From contig JBIOVM010000011.1 in NCBI GenBank assembly GCA_044867785.1, positions 1-33,840 on the forward strand: a DNA stretch of 33,840 nt, written 5' to 3'. A model generated the notes under the pieces. The model saw only the letters and a list, made by a program, of their open reading frames with translations, was not told the DNA's origin and did no database searches. Shown piece by piece: positions 6,723-15,385 of this stretch (its first letter is position 1; each line of letters opens with the position of its first letter). The translations under genes were made by a program, and so were the position numbers. The DNA comes from DASRDR01 sp044867785. Its GTDB lineage: Bacteria > Methylomirabilota > Methylomirabilia > Rokubacteriales > DASRDR01.

Positions 6723-7754
6723 ATGAGGTCCAGGGTCTGGATGGTCCTGACGATGCTGGCCGCGCTGCCGAGTCTCTTCCCGGGCGAAGCCCGTGCCCAG
6801 GGCAGCCTCGTGCTCTACTGCAGCGTGCTCATCGACTGGTGTCAGCTGGCGACCACCGAGTTCGAGCGTGCGACCGGGATCCGCGTCACGTTGAGCCAGA
6901 AGGGCTCGGGCGAGACGTTCGCCCAGCTCCGCGCCGAGGCCGCGAATCCGCGGGCGGACGTCTGGTGGGGCGGCACCGGCGATCCTCATCTCCAGGCGGC
7001 GGAGCTGGGGCTGACCGAGGCGTACCGGTCCCCGCGCCTGGGCGAGCTGCATCCGTGGGCCCAGCGGCAGGCGGAGCAGTCGGGGTTCCGCACCGTCGGC
7101 ATCTACGCGGGCGCCCTCGGGTTCGCCTACAACACGTCGGTGCTCGCCACCAAGCGGCTTCCGGAGCCGCGGTGCTGGAAAGATCTCACGCGCGCCGAAT
7201 ACCGTGACGAGGTGCAGATCTCGAATCCCGCGTCGTCGGGCACCGCCTATACCGCGGTCGCGACCTTGGTGCAGCTGTTCGGCGAGGACGCGGCCCTGGC
7301 GTATTTGAAGCAGCTCCACCGGAACGTGAGCCAGTACACGCGCTCGGGTCCGGCGCCGGCCCGGAACGTCGCCCGCGGCGAGGCGGGGATCGGGGTCATG
7401 TTCCTCCACGACGCGGTGGCGGAGGCCGTGGAGGGCTTTCCGGTCAAGACGGTGGCGCCTTGCGAGGGCACCGGGTACGAGATCGGCTCCATGAGCCTCG
7501 TCAAGGGCGGCAAGAATCCCGAGAGCGCCCGCAGATGGTACGAGTGGGCGCTCTCGCCGGAGGCGCAGGCGCTGGCGGCCCGCGCCAAGTCGTTCCAAGT
7601 GCCCTCGAACCGGTCGGCTCCGCCTCCTCAGCACGCCCCGCGGCTGGCAGACATGAAGCTGATCGACTACGACTTCGCCCGGTACGGCGCCTCGGCCGAG
7701 CGGCAGCGCTTGATCCAGCGGTGGGAGCGGGAGGTCGGCTCTCAGCCCAGGTGA
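6723..7754 (+). CDS. Periplasmic substrate-binding protein, iron(III)/Fbp-like
   Basis: A protein of 343 aa with a clear signal peptide (1-25, MRSRVW… cleaved near ARA|QG). The mature start 'LVLYCSVLIDWCQ' and the segments 'GSGETFAQLRAEAANPRADVWWGGTGDPH' and 'SQYTRSGPAPARNVARGEAGIG' match extracellular solute-binding proteins of the FbpA/2-aminoethylphosphonate type. These capture a ligand for an ABC importer. No permease or ATPase gene lies beside it, so it is an orphan component here and the substrate is open. ATG 6723 was chosen over ATG 6690 because GGGGGAA precedes it and it begins the signal peptide. It is divergent from the sensor-OtsA fusion and about 105 bases upstream of the small membrane peptide of the kinase operon. 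Confidence 0.85.
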   Translation: MRSRVWMVLTMLAALPSLFPGEARAQGSLVLYCSVLIDWCQLATTEFERATGIRVTLSQKGSGETFAQLRAEAANPRADVWWGGTGDPHLQAAELGLTEAYRSPRLGELHPWAQRQAEQSGFRTVGIYAGALGFAYNTSVLATKRLPEPRCWKDLTRAEYRDEVQISNPASSGTAYTAVATLVQLFGEDAALAYLKQLHRNVSQYTRSGPAPARNVARGEAGIGVMFLHDAVAEAVEGFPVKTVAPCEGTGYEIGSMSLVKGGKNPESARRWYEWALSPEAQALAARAKSFQVPSNRSAPPPQHAPRLADMKLIDYDFARYGASAERQRLIQRWEREVGSQPR

Positions 7755-7860
7755 ACCGCGGGCCAGCGACGCCCGTCGCGTCTCCAGCCTGGTCACGAGC
7801 GGCGAGGAGGCCTATAATTCCCCCGCGCTCGCGAAGCCGGCGGTGTCAGGGGGAAGCTCG

Positions 7861-8055
7861 GTGAAGAGCAAGGACCTCCTCGTCGCACTGTTCGCGCTCG
7901 GCCTGGTGCTGCTGTCCTGGCCATTCCTGACCGTGGTCAACGGCGCCGACGCCGTCCTCGGGATCCCTCGCCTCGTGCTGTACCTGTTCGCCGTGTGGGC
8001 GGGGATCATCGGGGTCCTGTTCTGGCTGACCGGCGGACGGGACTCGGGCTGGTGA
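7861..8055 (+). CDS. Small two-helix membrane protein leading a sensor-kinase operon
   Basis: A protein of 64 aa that is almost entirely two transmembrane helices (about 6-27 and 36-57) with a short polar tail. GTG 7861 is preferred because AGGGGGAA lies just upstream and it places Lys residues before helix 1; a GTG at 7843 is in frame but less well placed. It sits 28 bases before the SLC5-type sensor kinase and is almost certainly co-transcribed with it. In Pseudomonas a small protein, CbrX, precedes the analogous kinase CbrA. I infer a comparable partner role from position and size only; I cannot show sequence homology. Confidence 0.65.
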   Translation: MKSKDLLVALFALGLVLLSWPFLTVVNGADAVLGIPRLVLYLFAVWAGIIGVLFWLTGGRDSGW

Positions 8056-8083
8056 GGGGGAACCTAGCCCCGGAGCGGGGGCG

Positions 8084-11071
8084 ATGAGCTGGCTCGACTA
8101 CGGCCCGCTGCTCTCGATCGTCGTCGGCTACCTCCTCTTCCTGTTCGGGATCGCGTACTGGGCGGAGCGGAGCCGTCGCCTGCGGCATCCCCGCCTCCAG
8201 ATGCTGACCTACGTCCTCACCGCATCCGTGTACTGCACCGCGTGGACGTTCTACGGCAGCGTCGGGCTGGCCGCGAACCGGGGGCTCGAGTTCCTCACGA
8301 TCTACCTCGGCCCGGCGCTCATGGCGCTTCTCTGGCCGGTGCTCCTGCGCCGGCTCGTCCGCGTAGCCAAGGAGCAGCGGATCACCTCGATCTCCGACTT
8401 CATCTCGAGCCGGTACGGGAAGTCCGCGCCGCTCGGCGCTCTGGTGGCCGGACTGGTCGTTCTGGGTCTGATCCCGTACATCGCGCTGCAGCTCCAGGCG
8501 GTCTCCCAGTCGTTCAAGCTGATCCTCCAGCAGGAGACGATCCTGGAGCTCTTCGATCCGACGCTCCTCGTGGCGGTGGTGCTGGGGGTGTTCGGGATCC
8601 TGTTCGGCGCGCGGAATCCCGACTTCACGCAGGCCCAGCGGGGGCTCCTCTCGGCGGTGGCCGTCGAGTCGGTGGTGAAGCTGCTCGCGTTCCTGATCGT
8701 GGGCGCCTGGGTCACGTGGGTCCTCTTCGACGGGATCGGCGACATCTTCGGCCGGGCGCTGGCGGACCCCGAGCTCCGGCGTTTGCTCACGCTCGGGGAC
8801 GCGCCCACCGCGTCCTTCGTCCGGTGGGCGTCGCTACTCCTGATCTCGATGATGGCGGTGATGTTCCTGCCGCGGCAGTTCCACGTCCTGGTCGTGCAGA
8901 ACCAGGACGAGCGCCACGTCGCCGCCGCATCGTGGATGTTCCCGCTCTATCTCTGGCTCATCAACCTGTTCGTCCTCCCCATCGCCTTCGCGGGACTCCT
9001 CCTCTTGCCGCGCGATCAGGCCGACCACTTCGTGCTCATGCTGCCGCTGTCCGCGGAGAACCCCGGCCTCTCGATCATCGTCTTCCTGGGCGGCTTCTCC
9101 GCCGCCACCGCGATGATCGTGGTCGACTCCCTGGCGCTGTCGAAGATGCTGACCAACGACATCGTCGTCCCGATCCTCCTGCGGAACCGCAGCCGCGATC
9201 TCTACCGCGCCAGCCTCCGGGCGATGCGGTTCTCGATTCTGCTCGTCGTCTTCCTCGGCTACGGGTGGGCGGCGCTGGCGGGCGGGCGATTCCTGCTGGT
9301 CGAGATGGGGTTGCTCTCGTTCGTGGCCGTCACGCAGTGCGCGCCGGCCATTCTGCTCGGCCTGGTGTGGCCGCGCGGCAACCGCCGCGGAGCCTTCACC
9401 GGCATCTCGGCCGGCTTCGGCTTGTGGTTTTACACGCTGATCATCCCCGCTCTGGTCAAGGAGGGCGTGCTCGGTCCGGGGATCCTGGACGCCGGGCCTT
9501 TCGGTCAGGGCTGGCTGCGCCCCACCCAGCTGTTCGGCCTGGCCGGCCTCGATTCGGTCAGCCACGGGCTCTTCTGGTCCCTGTTGGCCAACCTGACCGG
9601 ATACGCGTTGGTCTCCCTCGCCACGCGTCAGGACGCGGAGGAGCGGGTGCAGGCGGCGGCGTTCACCGGGCGCTTCCCGGGCGCCCCGACCATGCCGGTC
9701 GAGACGATCCTCACGCCCGGGGACATCGAGCGCCTCGTCCACCACTATGTGGGTGGCCCCGACGCGGCGATCATCGCCGGGGAGATCCTCGGCACGAAGG
9801 CGCCCGACGAGCTCACGCCGCCCGAGCTGCTCGAGTTGCGAATCCGCCTCGAGAAGCGCTTGGCCGCCTCGCTCGGCGCGGCGGCGGCGCGCTTCATCGT
9901 GGAAGATCGCATCACCCTGTCGAAGGGCGAGGCGGAACGCCTGGTGGAGTCCTTCCAGGAGCTCCGGCAGTCGCTCCGAACGACCGAGGAGGAAGCGCGC
10001 CGCATCGAGCGGCTCCTGGCGAGCGTGGTGCGGAGCGTAGACGACTGCATCGTCACGACGGACATCCGCGGACGGCTCGTGACCGTCAATGCCGCCGGGG
10101 AGCGACTGTTCGGGGCCTCCCAGGCCGAGCTATCCGGCGCTCCGTGGTGGGAGCTCCTCGGGGCGGGCGCGTCCGGCGCCCGGGCGGGCGGAGCGCTCAA
10201 CGGCGCCTACGCGTGGAAGGGCGACGTCCGGGCGCGCACGCGCGGAGGACGGGAGTTCCCGGCGCATCTGGCGATCACCCCCATCTTCGATCCCAACGGG
10301 CAGGTGCTCGGGACGGTCGGCGTGCTGCGCGATCTGACCGAGCAGCAAGAGCTCCAGCGGCGGCTCATCCAGCAGGAGACGCTGGCGTCGCTCGGGCAGA
10401 TGGCGGCCGGCGTGGCGCACGAAATCCGGAACCCGCTGGGCGGCATCAAGATGGCCATGGCGGTGCTCTCGAAGCACAACGGCGACGCGCTCTCCCGAGA
10501 GATGACGGAGAGCATGAAGTCCGGCGTGGGTGAGATCGAGTCGATCGTCAGCCACCTGCTCGACTACACGCGCGAGACGCGCCTCGACCGACAGACCTTC
10601 GACCTCGAGCAGATCATGCGCGAAGTCGTCCAACAGCTGGGAGTGGACGCGCGAGCGCGGGGCGTCGCGCTGTCGTGTCAGACGTTTCCGAGCGTCGTCG
10701 TCGCGCTCGTCGATGGCCACCGGGTGCGGCAGGTGCTCACGAACCTGGTGCGAAACGCGATCGAGGCCGCCGAGCGACGCTCGGGCGGTCGCGTGAACGT
10801 GACCTGCGAGGGTCGCGACGGCTTCGTGATGTTCGACGTCATCGACAACGGCATCGGGATGACGCCTGACGAGCGGGCGCGGATGTTCCTCCCCTTTTTC
10901 ACCACGAAGCCGACCGGTACTGGCCTCGGTCTGGCGATCGTGAAGAAGATCGTGGATCTGCACGGCGGCGAGATCCACGTCACCTCGGAGCCGGGACGGG
11001 GCACGCGTGTGGCGATCGCCCTTCCGGCGGGAGTGGTCGATGAAGCGGCGAGTGCTGATCGTCGAGGATGA
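8084..11071 (+). CDS. SLC5/STAC/PAS hybrid transporter-sensor histidine kinase (CbrA-like)
   Basis: A protein of 995 aa. Residues 1-about 515 form a sodium:solute-symporter (SLC5) membrane domain with about 13 helices. About 540-625 fits the STAC linker ('ILTPGDIERLVHHYVGG'). About 640-755 is a PAS domain ('IVTTDIRGRLVTVNAAGERLFG'). About 765-835 is HisKA with phospho-acceptor H779 (VAHEIRNPLGG). About 875-985 is the HATPase, with N891, DNGIGM (921-926) and GTGLGL (945-950). All kinase motifs are intact. In CbrA and CrbS relatives the transporter domain senses or moves a small nutrient and the kinase drives catabolic genes. A weak hairpin (GCCCC/GGGGC, 8067-8082) and a GGAG ribosome site precede ATG 8084. 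The last 32 bases overlap the response regulator, so the two are translationally coupled. Confidence 0.92.
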   Translation: MSWLDYGPLLSIVVGYLLFLFGIAYWAERSRRLRHPRLQMLTYVLTASVYCTAWTFYGSVGLAANRGLEFLTIYLGPALMALLWPVLLRRLVRVAKEQRITSISDFISSRYGKSAPLGALVAGLVVLGLIPYIALQLQAVSQSFKLILQQETILELFDPTLLVAVVLGVFGILFGARNPDFTQAQRGLLSAVAVESVVKLLAFLIVGAWVTWVLFDGIGDIFGRALADPELRRLLTLGDAPTASFVRWASLLLISMMAVMFLPRQFHVLVVQNQDERHVAAASWMFPLYLWLINLFVLPIAFAGLLLLPRDQADHFVLMLPLSAENPGLSIIVFLGGFSAATAMIVVDSLALSKMLTNDIVVPILLRNRSRDLYRASLRAMRFSILLVVFLGYGWAALAGGRFLLVEMGLLSFVAVTQCAPAILLGLVWPRGNRRGAFTGISAGFGLWFYTLIIPALVKEGVLGPGILDAGPFGQGWLRPTQLFGLAGLDSVSHGLFWSLLANLTGYALVSLATRQDAEERVQAAAFTGRFPGAPTMPVETILTPGDIERLVHHYVGGPDAAIIAGEILGTKAPDELTPPELLELRIRLEKRLAASLGAAAARFIVEDRITLSKGEAERLVESFQELRQSLRTTEEEARRIERLLASVVRSVDDCIVTTDIRGRLVTVNAAGERLFGASQAELSGAPWWELLGAGASGARAGGALNGAYAWKGDVRARTRGGREFPAHLAITPIFDPNGQVLGTVGVLRDLTEQQELQRRLIQQETLASLGQMAAGVAHEIRNPLGGIKMAMAVLSKHNGDALSREMTESMKSGVGEIESIVSHLLDYTRETRLDRQTFDLEQIMREVVQQLGVDARARGVALSCQTFPSVVVALVDGHRVRQVLTNLVRNAIEAAERRSGGRVNVTCEGRDGFVMFDVIDNGIGMTPDERARMFLPFFTTKPTGTGLGLAIVKKIVDLHGGEIHVTSEPGRGTRVAIALPAGVVDEAASADRRG

Positions 11072-12443
11072 CGACGTCTTCCTGCGCCCATTGCGGCGCG
11101 CCCTCGAGCTGGAGGGCTTCGACGTCCTGACGGCGGGGAGCGGCGAGGAGGCCCTCGACCTGCTCAAGTGCGAAGACGTCGATCTCGCGCTCACCGACCA
11201 GCGGCTCCCCGGGATGGATGGCGTGGAGCTCGTCCGCCAGCTGAAGTCCCGGCATCCCGAGGTCGGCGTGGTGGTGATGACGGCATACGGCACCATCGGC
11301 GCCGCGGTCGAGGCCACGCGCCTCGGGGCCGAGGACTACCTGGTCAAGCCGTTCGAGCCCGACGAGATCCTGCTGGTCCTGCGGCGGGCGATGGAGTTCC
11401 GAGAGCTGCGCGACCAGCGACGCCAGTCGCTTCGGCGCAACCAGGAGCGGTTCACGCTCACCAACCTGGTGGCCAGGAGCCCGAAGATGCTCGAGATCCT
11501 CGGGCTCCTGCGCGAGGTCGCCCGGATCGACACGACCGTGCTCATCCACGGGGAGACCGGGGTCGGCAAGGAGCTCCTGGCCCGGACTCTTCACTTCGCG
11601 GGCCCCCGACGAGAGAAGCCGTTCGTGGCCGTCAACTGCGCGGCCATCCCCGAGGAGCTGTTCGAGTCCGAGCTGTTCGGGTATCGGAGGGGCGCGTTCA
11701 CCGGCGCCGTCGAGCCGCGCCGGGGCCACTTCCAGCTGGCGACCGGCGGCACTCTCCTCCTCGACGAGATCGGGGAGATGCCGCTCGGGCTTCAGTCGAA
11801 GCTCTTGCGCGCGATCGAGGAGAAGAAAGTCACCCCGATCGGCGCCGAGCGCGCGATCGACATCGACGTCCGGTTCATCGCCACCACCAACCGGGACCTC
11901 CGCGACACCGTGGAGCGTGGCGCGTTCCGCCGCGATCTGTTCTATCGCCTCGCGGTGTTTCCGCTGAGAGTTCCGCCGCTGCGCGAGCGAGTGGAGGACA
12001 TTCCGGCTCTCGCGGAGCATTTCCTGACCGAGAGCGCTCGACGCTGCAAGAAGGTGATGCGGGGATTCGGCCCCGGGGCGATCGAGGCGCTGGTCCGCTA
12101 TCCGTGGCCCGGCAACGTGCGCGAGCTCGAGAACGTCGTGGAGCGCGCGGTCATCGTCGCGCGCGATGGCGTGATCGGCGACGTCACGCCGTTCCTGGCG
12201 CCGGCGGGGTCGGACCGGGCGGTCGTCGACCTCACCCTGCCGTTCCGGGACGCCAAGGCACGGGTCGTCGAGGAGTTCGAGCGGGCGTACGTGGCGGGAG
12301 TCCTCGGGCTCCACGGCGGGAAATTGTCGGCGGCCGCCCGCCACGCCGACATGGACAACAAGAACCTCTGGGAGAAGATGGTGCGCTATGGGCTCCGCTC
12401 GCGGGCGGCCGCGGGCGAGCCGCCGCCGGAGGCGCCCTCGTGA
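11040..12443 (+). CDS. NtrC-family sigma-54-dependent response regulator (CbrB-like)
   Basis: A protein of 467 aa. The receiver domain (1-120) has acidic pocket D10-D12, phospho-acceptor D53, T81 and K103. The AAA+ domain (about 140-380) has Walker A GETGVGKE (171-178), the sigma-54 contact loop GAFTGA (218-223) and Walker B 'LLLDEIGEM' (239-247). A Fis-type helix-turn-helix lies at about 427-448. It should activate sigma-54 promoters after phosphorylation by the overlapping kinase. ATG 11040 is chosen because it begins the receiver domain immediately (MKRRVLIVEDD). The most likely targets are the genes downstream, especially the symporter, because a structured repeat lies in between at 12592-12622. 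I could not find a convincing -24/-12 promoter there. Confidence 0.92.
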   Translation: MKRRVLIVEDDDVFLRPLRRALELEGFDVLTAGSGEEALDLLKCEDVDLALTDQRLPGMDGVELVRQLKSRHPEVGVVVMTAYGTIGAAVEATRLGAEDYLVKPFEPDEILLVLRRAMEFRELRDQRRQSLRRNQERFTLTNLVARSPKMLEILGLLREVARIDTTVLIHGETGVGKELLARTLHFAGPRREKPFVAVNCAAIPEELFESELFGYRRGAFTGAVEPRRGHFQLATGGTLLLDEIGEMPLGLQSKLLRAIEEKKVTPIGAERAIDIDVRFIATTNRDLRDTVERGAFRRDLFYRLAVFPLRVPPLRERVEDIPALAEHFLTESARRCKKVMRGFGPGAIEALVRYPWPGNVRELENVVERAVIVARDGVIGDVTPFLAPAGSDRAVVDLTLPFRDAKARVVEEFERAYVAGVLGLHGGKLSAAARHADMDNKNLWEKMVRYGLRSRAAAGEPPPEAPS

Positions 12444-12733
12444 GCTCGGGTCACGGGACCGTGCCCACCTCGGCCCCGGTAGCATTTGGGCGGAGGGGTC
12501 GACGGAGGCGGACCCAGCCGGGCCCAGGGGACCGGGGGCGGGGCCCGTCCGTCCTGGGGTGGCTGCCGGCGTCCGGATCGGATGCCCCCGGATGGTATCC
12601 GCACCATGGCGTCCGTACCATGTCATCGCTGTCCCTGACCCGGCGCCGCGATTGACACCGAGTTACCGCCAACTGAAACCAAAGCGGCGACGGGTGGCCG
12701 GTTAGCACGTTTCCTGCTCTCGTGCCCACCTCG
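12444..12733. other. Intergenic region between regulator and copy B
   Basis: About 290 bases without a gene. It contains an exact 13-base direct repeat, CGTGCCCACCTCG, at 12460-12472 and 12721-12733; the second copy abuts ATG 12734. It also contains the ACCAT/ATGGT repeats at 12592-12622 (separate entry). A TTGACA near 12653 lacks a plausible -10. Base composition drops from GC-rich to mixed around 12640-12690, as expected for a promoter region. Confidence 0.45.
12592..12622. promoter_or_regulatory. Operator-like overlapping direct and inverted repeats
   Basis: ATGGT (12592-12596) and ACCAT (12603-12607) form an inverted repeat. TCCGCACCATG (12598-12608) and TCCGTACCATG (12612-12622) are near-identical direct repeats with a 14-base period, and ATGG (12606-12609) pairs again with CCAT (12618-12621). 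Such clustered symmetric half-sites look like a regulator binding region. It lies upstream of copy B and the symporter operon and downstream of the NtrC-like regulator gene, so that regulator is a candidate binder. Confidence 0.4.
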
Positions 12734-13057
12734 ATGAGGAGCCGGCTTCCGAGCTGGGTCCTACTGATCTACTTGGCGATCGACCTCGCCAACCCCTTCG
12801 TCCCTGGCGCTTTTCGGTTCACGCCCGAGGAAGGGGCGGTGTGGGTCGAGGGCACCACTCACGTCCGCGAGGGGCCGAGCGAGGCACGAGCCGGCGCCGA
12901 CACCTCGACCTCGGCGGCGCCGACCGCAGACGACGGGCTTCACGCCCGGCGGGCGCGGTCATCTCGAGCCGGGCGCCTCATCGCGTGGCTGGTCCGCGTC
13001 AGGACCGGCGACCCATCCGCGCAGGACTTCCTTCCGTCCGATTCCGACGACCACTAG
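12734..13057 (+). CDS. Small anchored/exported protein of a two-copy paralogous family (copy B)
   Basis: A protein of 107 aa and the second member of the family seen at 3577-3882. It has one hydrophobic segment (about 7-18) merging into 'IYLAIDLANPFVPGAFRF' (about 12-29), then a polar Ala/Thr/Ser-rich middle, a basic helix-like stretch (SRAGRLIAWLVRVR) and an acidic C-terminus ending Asp-Asp-His. The shared core with copy A is (L/I)Y(V/L)A(L/I)D(F/L)ANPxxPGAxRF, and both end in D-H. ATG 12734 is preferred over GTG 12722 because it matches the start of copy A. It lies between the NtrC-like regulator and the DUF4212-symporter operon, about 98 bases before the latter. Function unknown. Confidence 0.65.
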   Translation: MRSRLPSWVLLIYLAIDLANPFVPGAFRFTPEEGAVWVEGTTHVREGPSEARAGADTSTSAAPTADDGLHARRARSSRAGRLIAWLVRVRTGDPSAQDFLPSDSDDH

Positions 13058-13155
13058 CGCACCGGCTCTCGCCGATCGCACCCTGATTGGCGCGTGACGA
13101 GGGTTCGGACGGACTCATCCGCGCCGACTTTCATTCTACGAGATGGAGGGCTTCG

Positions 13156-13425
13156 ATGGCCGATCTGACCGAACGGCAGAAACAGGAGCATTGGCGCTAC
13201 AGCGTCAGGCTCACCATCGTCCTGTTGGCGATCTGGTTCGTGGTGACGTACCTCATCTCGGGCCTCTGGGCGGGCTGGCTCAACAACTACAGCTTCCTCG
13301 GCTTCCCGCTCGGGTACTACATGGCGGCCCAGGGCGCGCTCGCGATCTTCGTGGCCGAGATCGCGATCTACGCCTACCTGATGAACAAGAAGGATCTCGA
13401 GTACGGCATCCGAGAGGAGGGCTAG
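13156..13425 (+). CDS. DUF4212 small subunit of a sodium:solute symporter
   Basis: A protein of 89 aa with two membrane helices (about 18-41 and 56-77). The 'HWRYSVRLTIVLLAIWFVVTYL', 'GFPLGYYMAAQGALAIFV' and 'YAYLMNKKDLEYG' blocks are typical of DUF4212 / sodium:solute symporter small subunits, which are encoded immediately before the large subunit. GGAGGG precedes ATG 13156 at good spacing. The gene ends six bases before the large-subunit start, so the two form a tight operon. Confidence 0.9.
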   Translation: MADLTERQKQEHWRYSVRLTIVLLAIWFVVTYLISGLWAGWLNNYSFLGFPLGYYMAAQGALAIFVAEIAIYAYLMNKKDLEYGIREEG

Positions 13426-13431
13426 GCCGCC

Positions 13432-15366
13432 ATGGGCATGAGCCTGGAGAAGATATTCGGCCTCTACACGATCGGGTTCCTGGGGGTCACCATCCTCATC
13501 GGGATCGGTGAGGCAATCGGCCTGTTCAGCAACCAGATGATCGGCTGGATCTTCATGGCGCTGTCGCTGGCGATCTACGTCGTGATCGGCGTCCTCACGC
13601 GGACCTCGAACCCCGACCAGTACTACGTGGCCGGCCGCGGCGTCCCCGCCGTGTTCAACGGTATGGCCACCGGCTCCGACTGGATGTCGGCGGCATCGTT
13701 CATCTCCATGGGCGGCGCGCTCTCGGCTCAGGGCTTCGCTGGCCTCGCGTACGTCATGGGATGGACGGGCGGCTACCTGCTGCTGGCCGTCTTCCTGGGA
13801 CCTTACCTCCGCCAGTTCGGGGCCTACACCATCCCCGACTTTCTGGGGGCGCGCTTCGGCGGCAACATCCCACGGATCATCGGGGTGGTCGGCGCGATCG
13901 CCTGTTCGTTCACCTACCTGATCGCGCAGGTGACGGGGGTCGGCCTGATCGTCTCGCGATTCGTCGGCCTCGACTTCAACGTCGGGGTGTTCGTGGGCCT
14001 GCTGGGAGTGCTCTTCTGCTCGGTGCTCGGCGGCATGAAGTCGGTGACCTGGACCCAGGTGGCGCAGTACATCATCCTGATCATTTCCTATCTGGTCCCG
14101 GTCGTGTACCTGTCGTGGGTCGTGTTCACGATTCCGCTGCCCCAGCTCACGTATGGAGACCTGCTGCAGCAGAACAACACCCGGGCGCTTGCGATCACCG
14201 CGGACGCCAAGGAGAAGGAGACTCGGGCGCTCTGGCAGAAGGAAGCCGACGAGGCCAACGCCAAGATCAAGGCGGGCGGCTTGCCCGAGTCCGAGGTCGA
14301 GAGGCTCCGGGCGCAGGCGAGCACCGCGGCGCGTCAGGCGGTCGCGCCGGCGGCCAGCGAGAGCGCGAAGTTCGGCCGCTATCTGACGGTGCCGACCGGG
14401 GTTGGGATGTGGAACTTCCTCGCGTTGACCTTCTGCCTGATGGTCGGCACAGCGGGGCTTCCGCACATTCTGACCCGTTACTACACGACGCCGTCCGTCC
14501 GCCAGGCGCGGACCTCCGTCGCCTGGTCCCTGTTCTTCATCTTCATGCTCTACTTCACGGCGCCGGCCTATGCGGCGTTCGCCCGGTTCACGATCTACGC
14601 GAAGCTCGTGGGGACCAAGATGGCGGAGCTGCCCCGCTGGGTGACCCTCTGGCAGCCGGCCGGGCTGTTCAGCGTCGTCGACAAGAACGGCGACGGCGTC
14701 ATCCAGTGGGCGGACTTCGTCGTCCGGTCCACCGACTTCGTCGTTCTCTCGATGCCGGAGATCGCGGGGCTGCCGTTCGTCATCACCGGCCTCGTGATGG
14801 CCGGTGGGCTCGCCGCGGCGCTGTCCACGGCCGACGGCCTGCTCCTCACCATCGCCAACGCCATCTCGCACGACCTCTACTACAACGTCATCAACCCGCG
14901 GACCTCGCTGGCCGTGCGGCTGACGATCACGAAGGTGCTTCTGGTTCTCACGGCCATCATCTCGGCGTGGGTCGCCACGTTCCGCGTGGCGATCATCGTG
15001 GAGCTGGTGGCCTGGGCGTTCAGCCTGGCGGCGGCCTCGTTCTTCCCCGCGCTCGTCATGGGGATCTGGTGGAAGCGCGCCAACAAGGCCGGCGCCTGCT
15101 GGGGGATGGCCGTCGGCCTCGCGATCACCACGTACTACATGATCGGGAGCCGGTTCTTCGGCGTGTCCTGGTTCGGCACGCAGACGATCGCGTCGGCGAT
15201 CTTCGGCCTGCCGGCCGGCTTCCTCACGATCTGGATCGTGTCCCTCCTGACGGCGCCGCCGCCCAAGGAGGTGCAGGACCTCGTGGTCAGCGTCCGCTAC
15301 CCGAAGACTGGACAGGCCTACACGGGAGACCCGCTCGGGCGGGACCTCGCCCGCGCCAGCGACTAG
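13432..15366 (+). CDS. Sodium:solute symporter large subunit (VC_2705-type SSS family)
   Basis: A protein of 644 aa and a polytopic SLC5/SSS transporter, longer than plain ActP/PutP (about 500-550). SSS hallmarks include 'DQYYVAGRGVPAVFNGMATGSDWMSAASF' (62-90) and 'GLAAALSTADGLLLTIANAISHDLYY' (459-484). Two insertions stand out. A charged, probably coiled-coil segment lies at about 250-312. A canonical EF-hand-like loop D417-K-N419-G-D421-G-V-I424…D428 sits in an extramembrane loop. Relatives take up acetate or other short carboxylates with sodium, but the substrate cannot be fixed from sequence. Its position next to the SLC5-type kinase/NtrC pair suggests nutrient-responsive expression. A GC-rich hairpin follows the stop. 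Confidence 0.9.
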   Translation: MGMSLEKIFGLYTIGFLGVTILIGIGEAIGLFSNQMIGWIFMALSLAIYVVIGVLTRTSNPDQYYVAGRGVPAVFNGMATGSDWMSAASFISMGGALSAQGFAGLAYVMGWTGGYLLLAVFLGPYLRQFGAYTIPDFLGARFGGNIPRIIGVVGAIACSFTYLIAQVTGVGLIVSRFVGLDFNVGVFVGLLGVLFCSVLGGMKSVTWTQVAQYIILIISYLVPVVYLSWVVFTIPLPQLTYGDLLQQNNTRALAITADAKEKETRALWQKEADEANAKIKAGGLPESEVERLRAQASTAARQAVAPAASESAKFGRYLTVPTGVGMWNFLALTFCLMVGTAGLPHILTRYYTTPSVRQARTSVAWSLFFIFMLYFTAPAYAAFARFTIYAKLVGTKMAELPRWVTLWQPAGLFSVVDKNGDGVIQWADFVVRSTDFVVLSMPEIAGLPFVITGLVMAGGLAAALSTADGLLLTIANAISHDLYYNVINPRTSLAVRLTITKVLLVLTAIISAWVATFRVAIIVELVAWAFSLAAASFFPALVMGIWWKRANKAGACWGMAVGLAITTYYMIGSRFFGVSWFGTQTIASAIFGLPAGFLTIWIVSLLTAPPPKEVQDLVVSVRYPKTGQAYTGDPLGRDLARASD

Positions 15367-15385
15367 TCGTCGTTCTCAGGAGGTC

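Noticed and set aside
4705..6726. Plus-strand open frame of 673 codons opposite the sensor-OtsA fusion
   Set aside because: Low-complexity shadow translation; every OtsA motif is on the minus strand.
12692..12707. Possible sigma-54 promoter (GG-N10-GC) before copy B
   Set aside because: Only the invariant GG and GC match; the rest of the TGGCAC/TTGC consensus is poor and such matches are frequent in GC-rich DNA.
13054..14871. Minus-strand open frame of 605 codons opposite the symporter
   Set aside because: Charged, low-complexity shadow; the symporter motifs on the plus strand are unambiguous.
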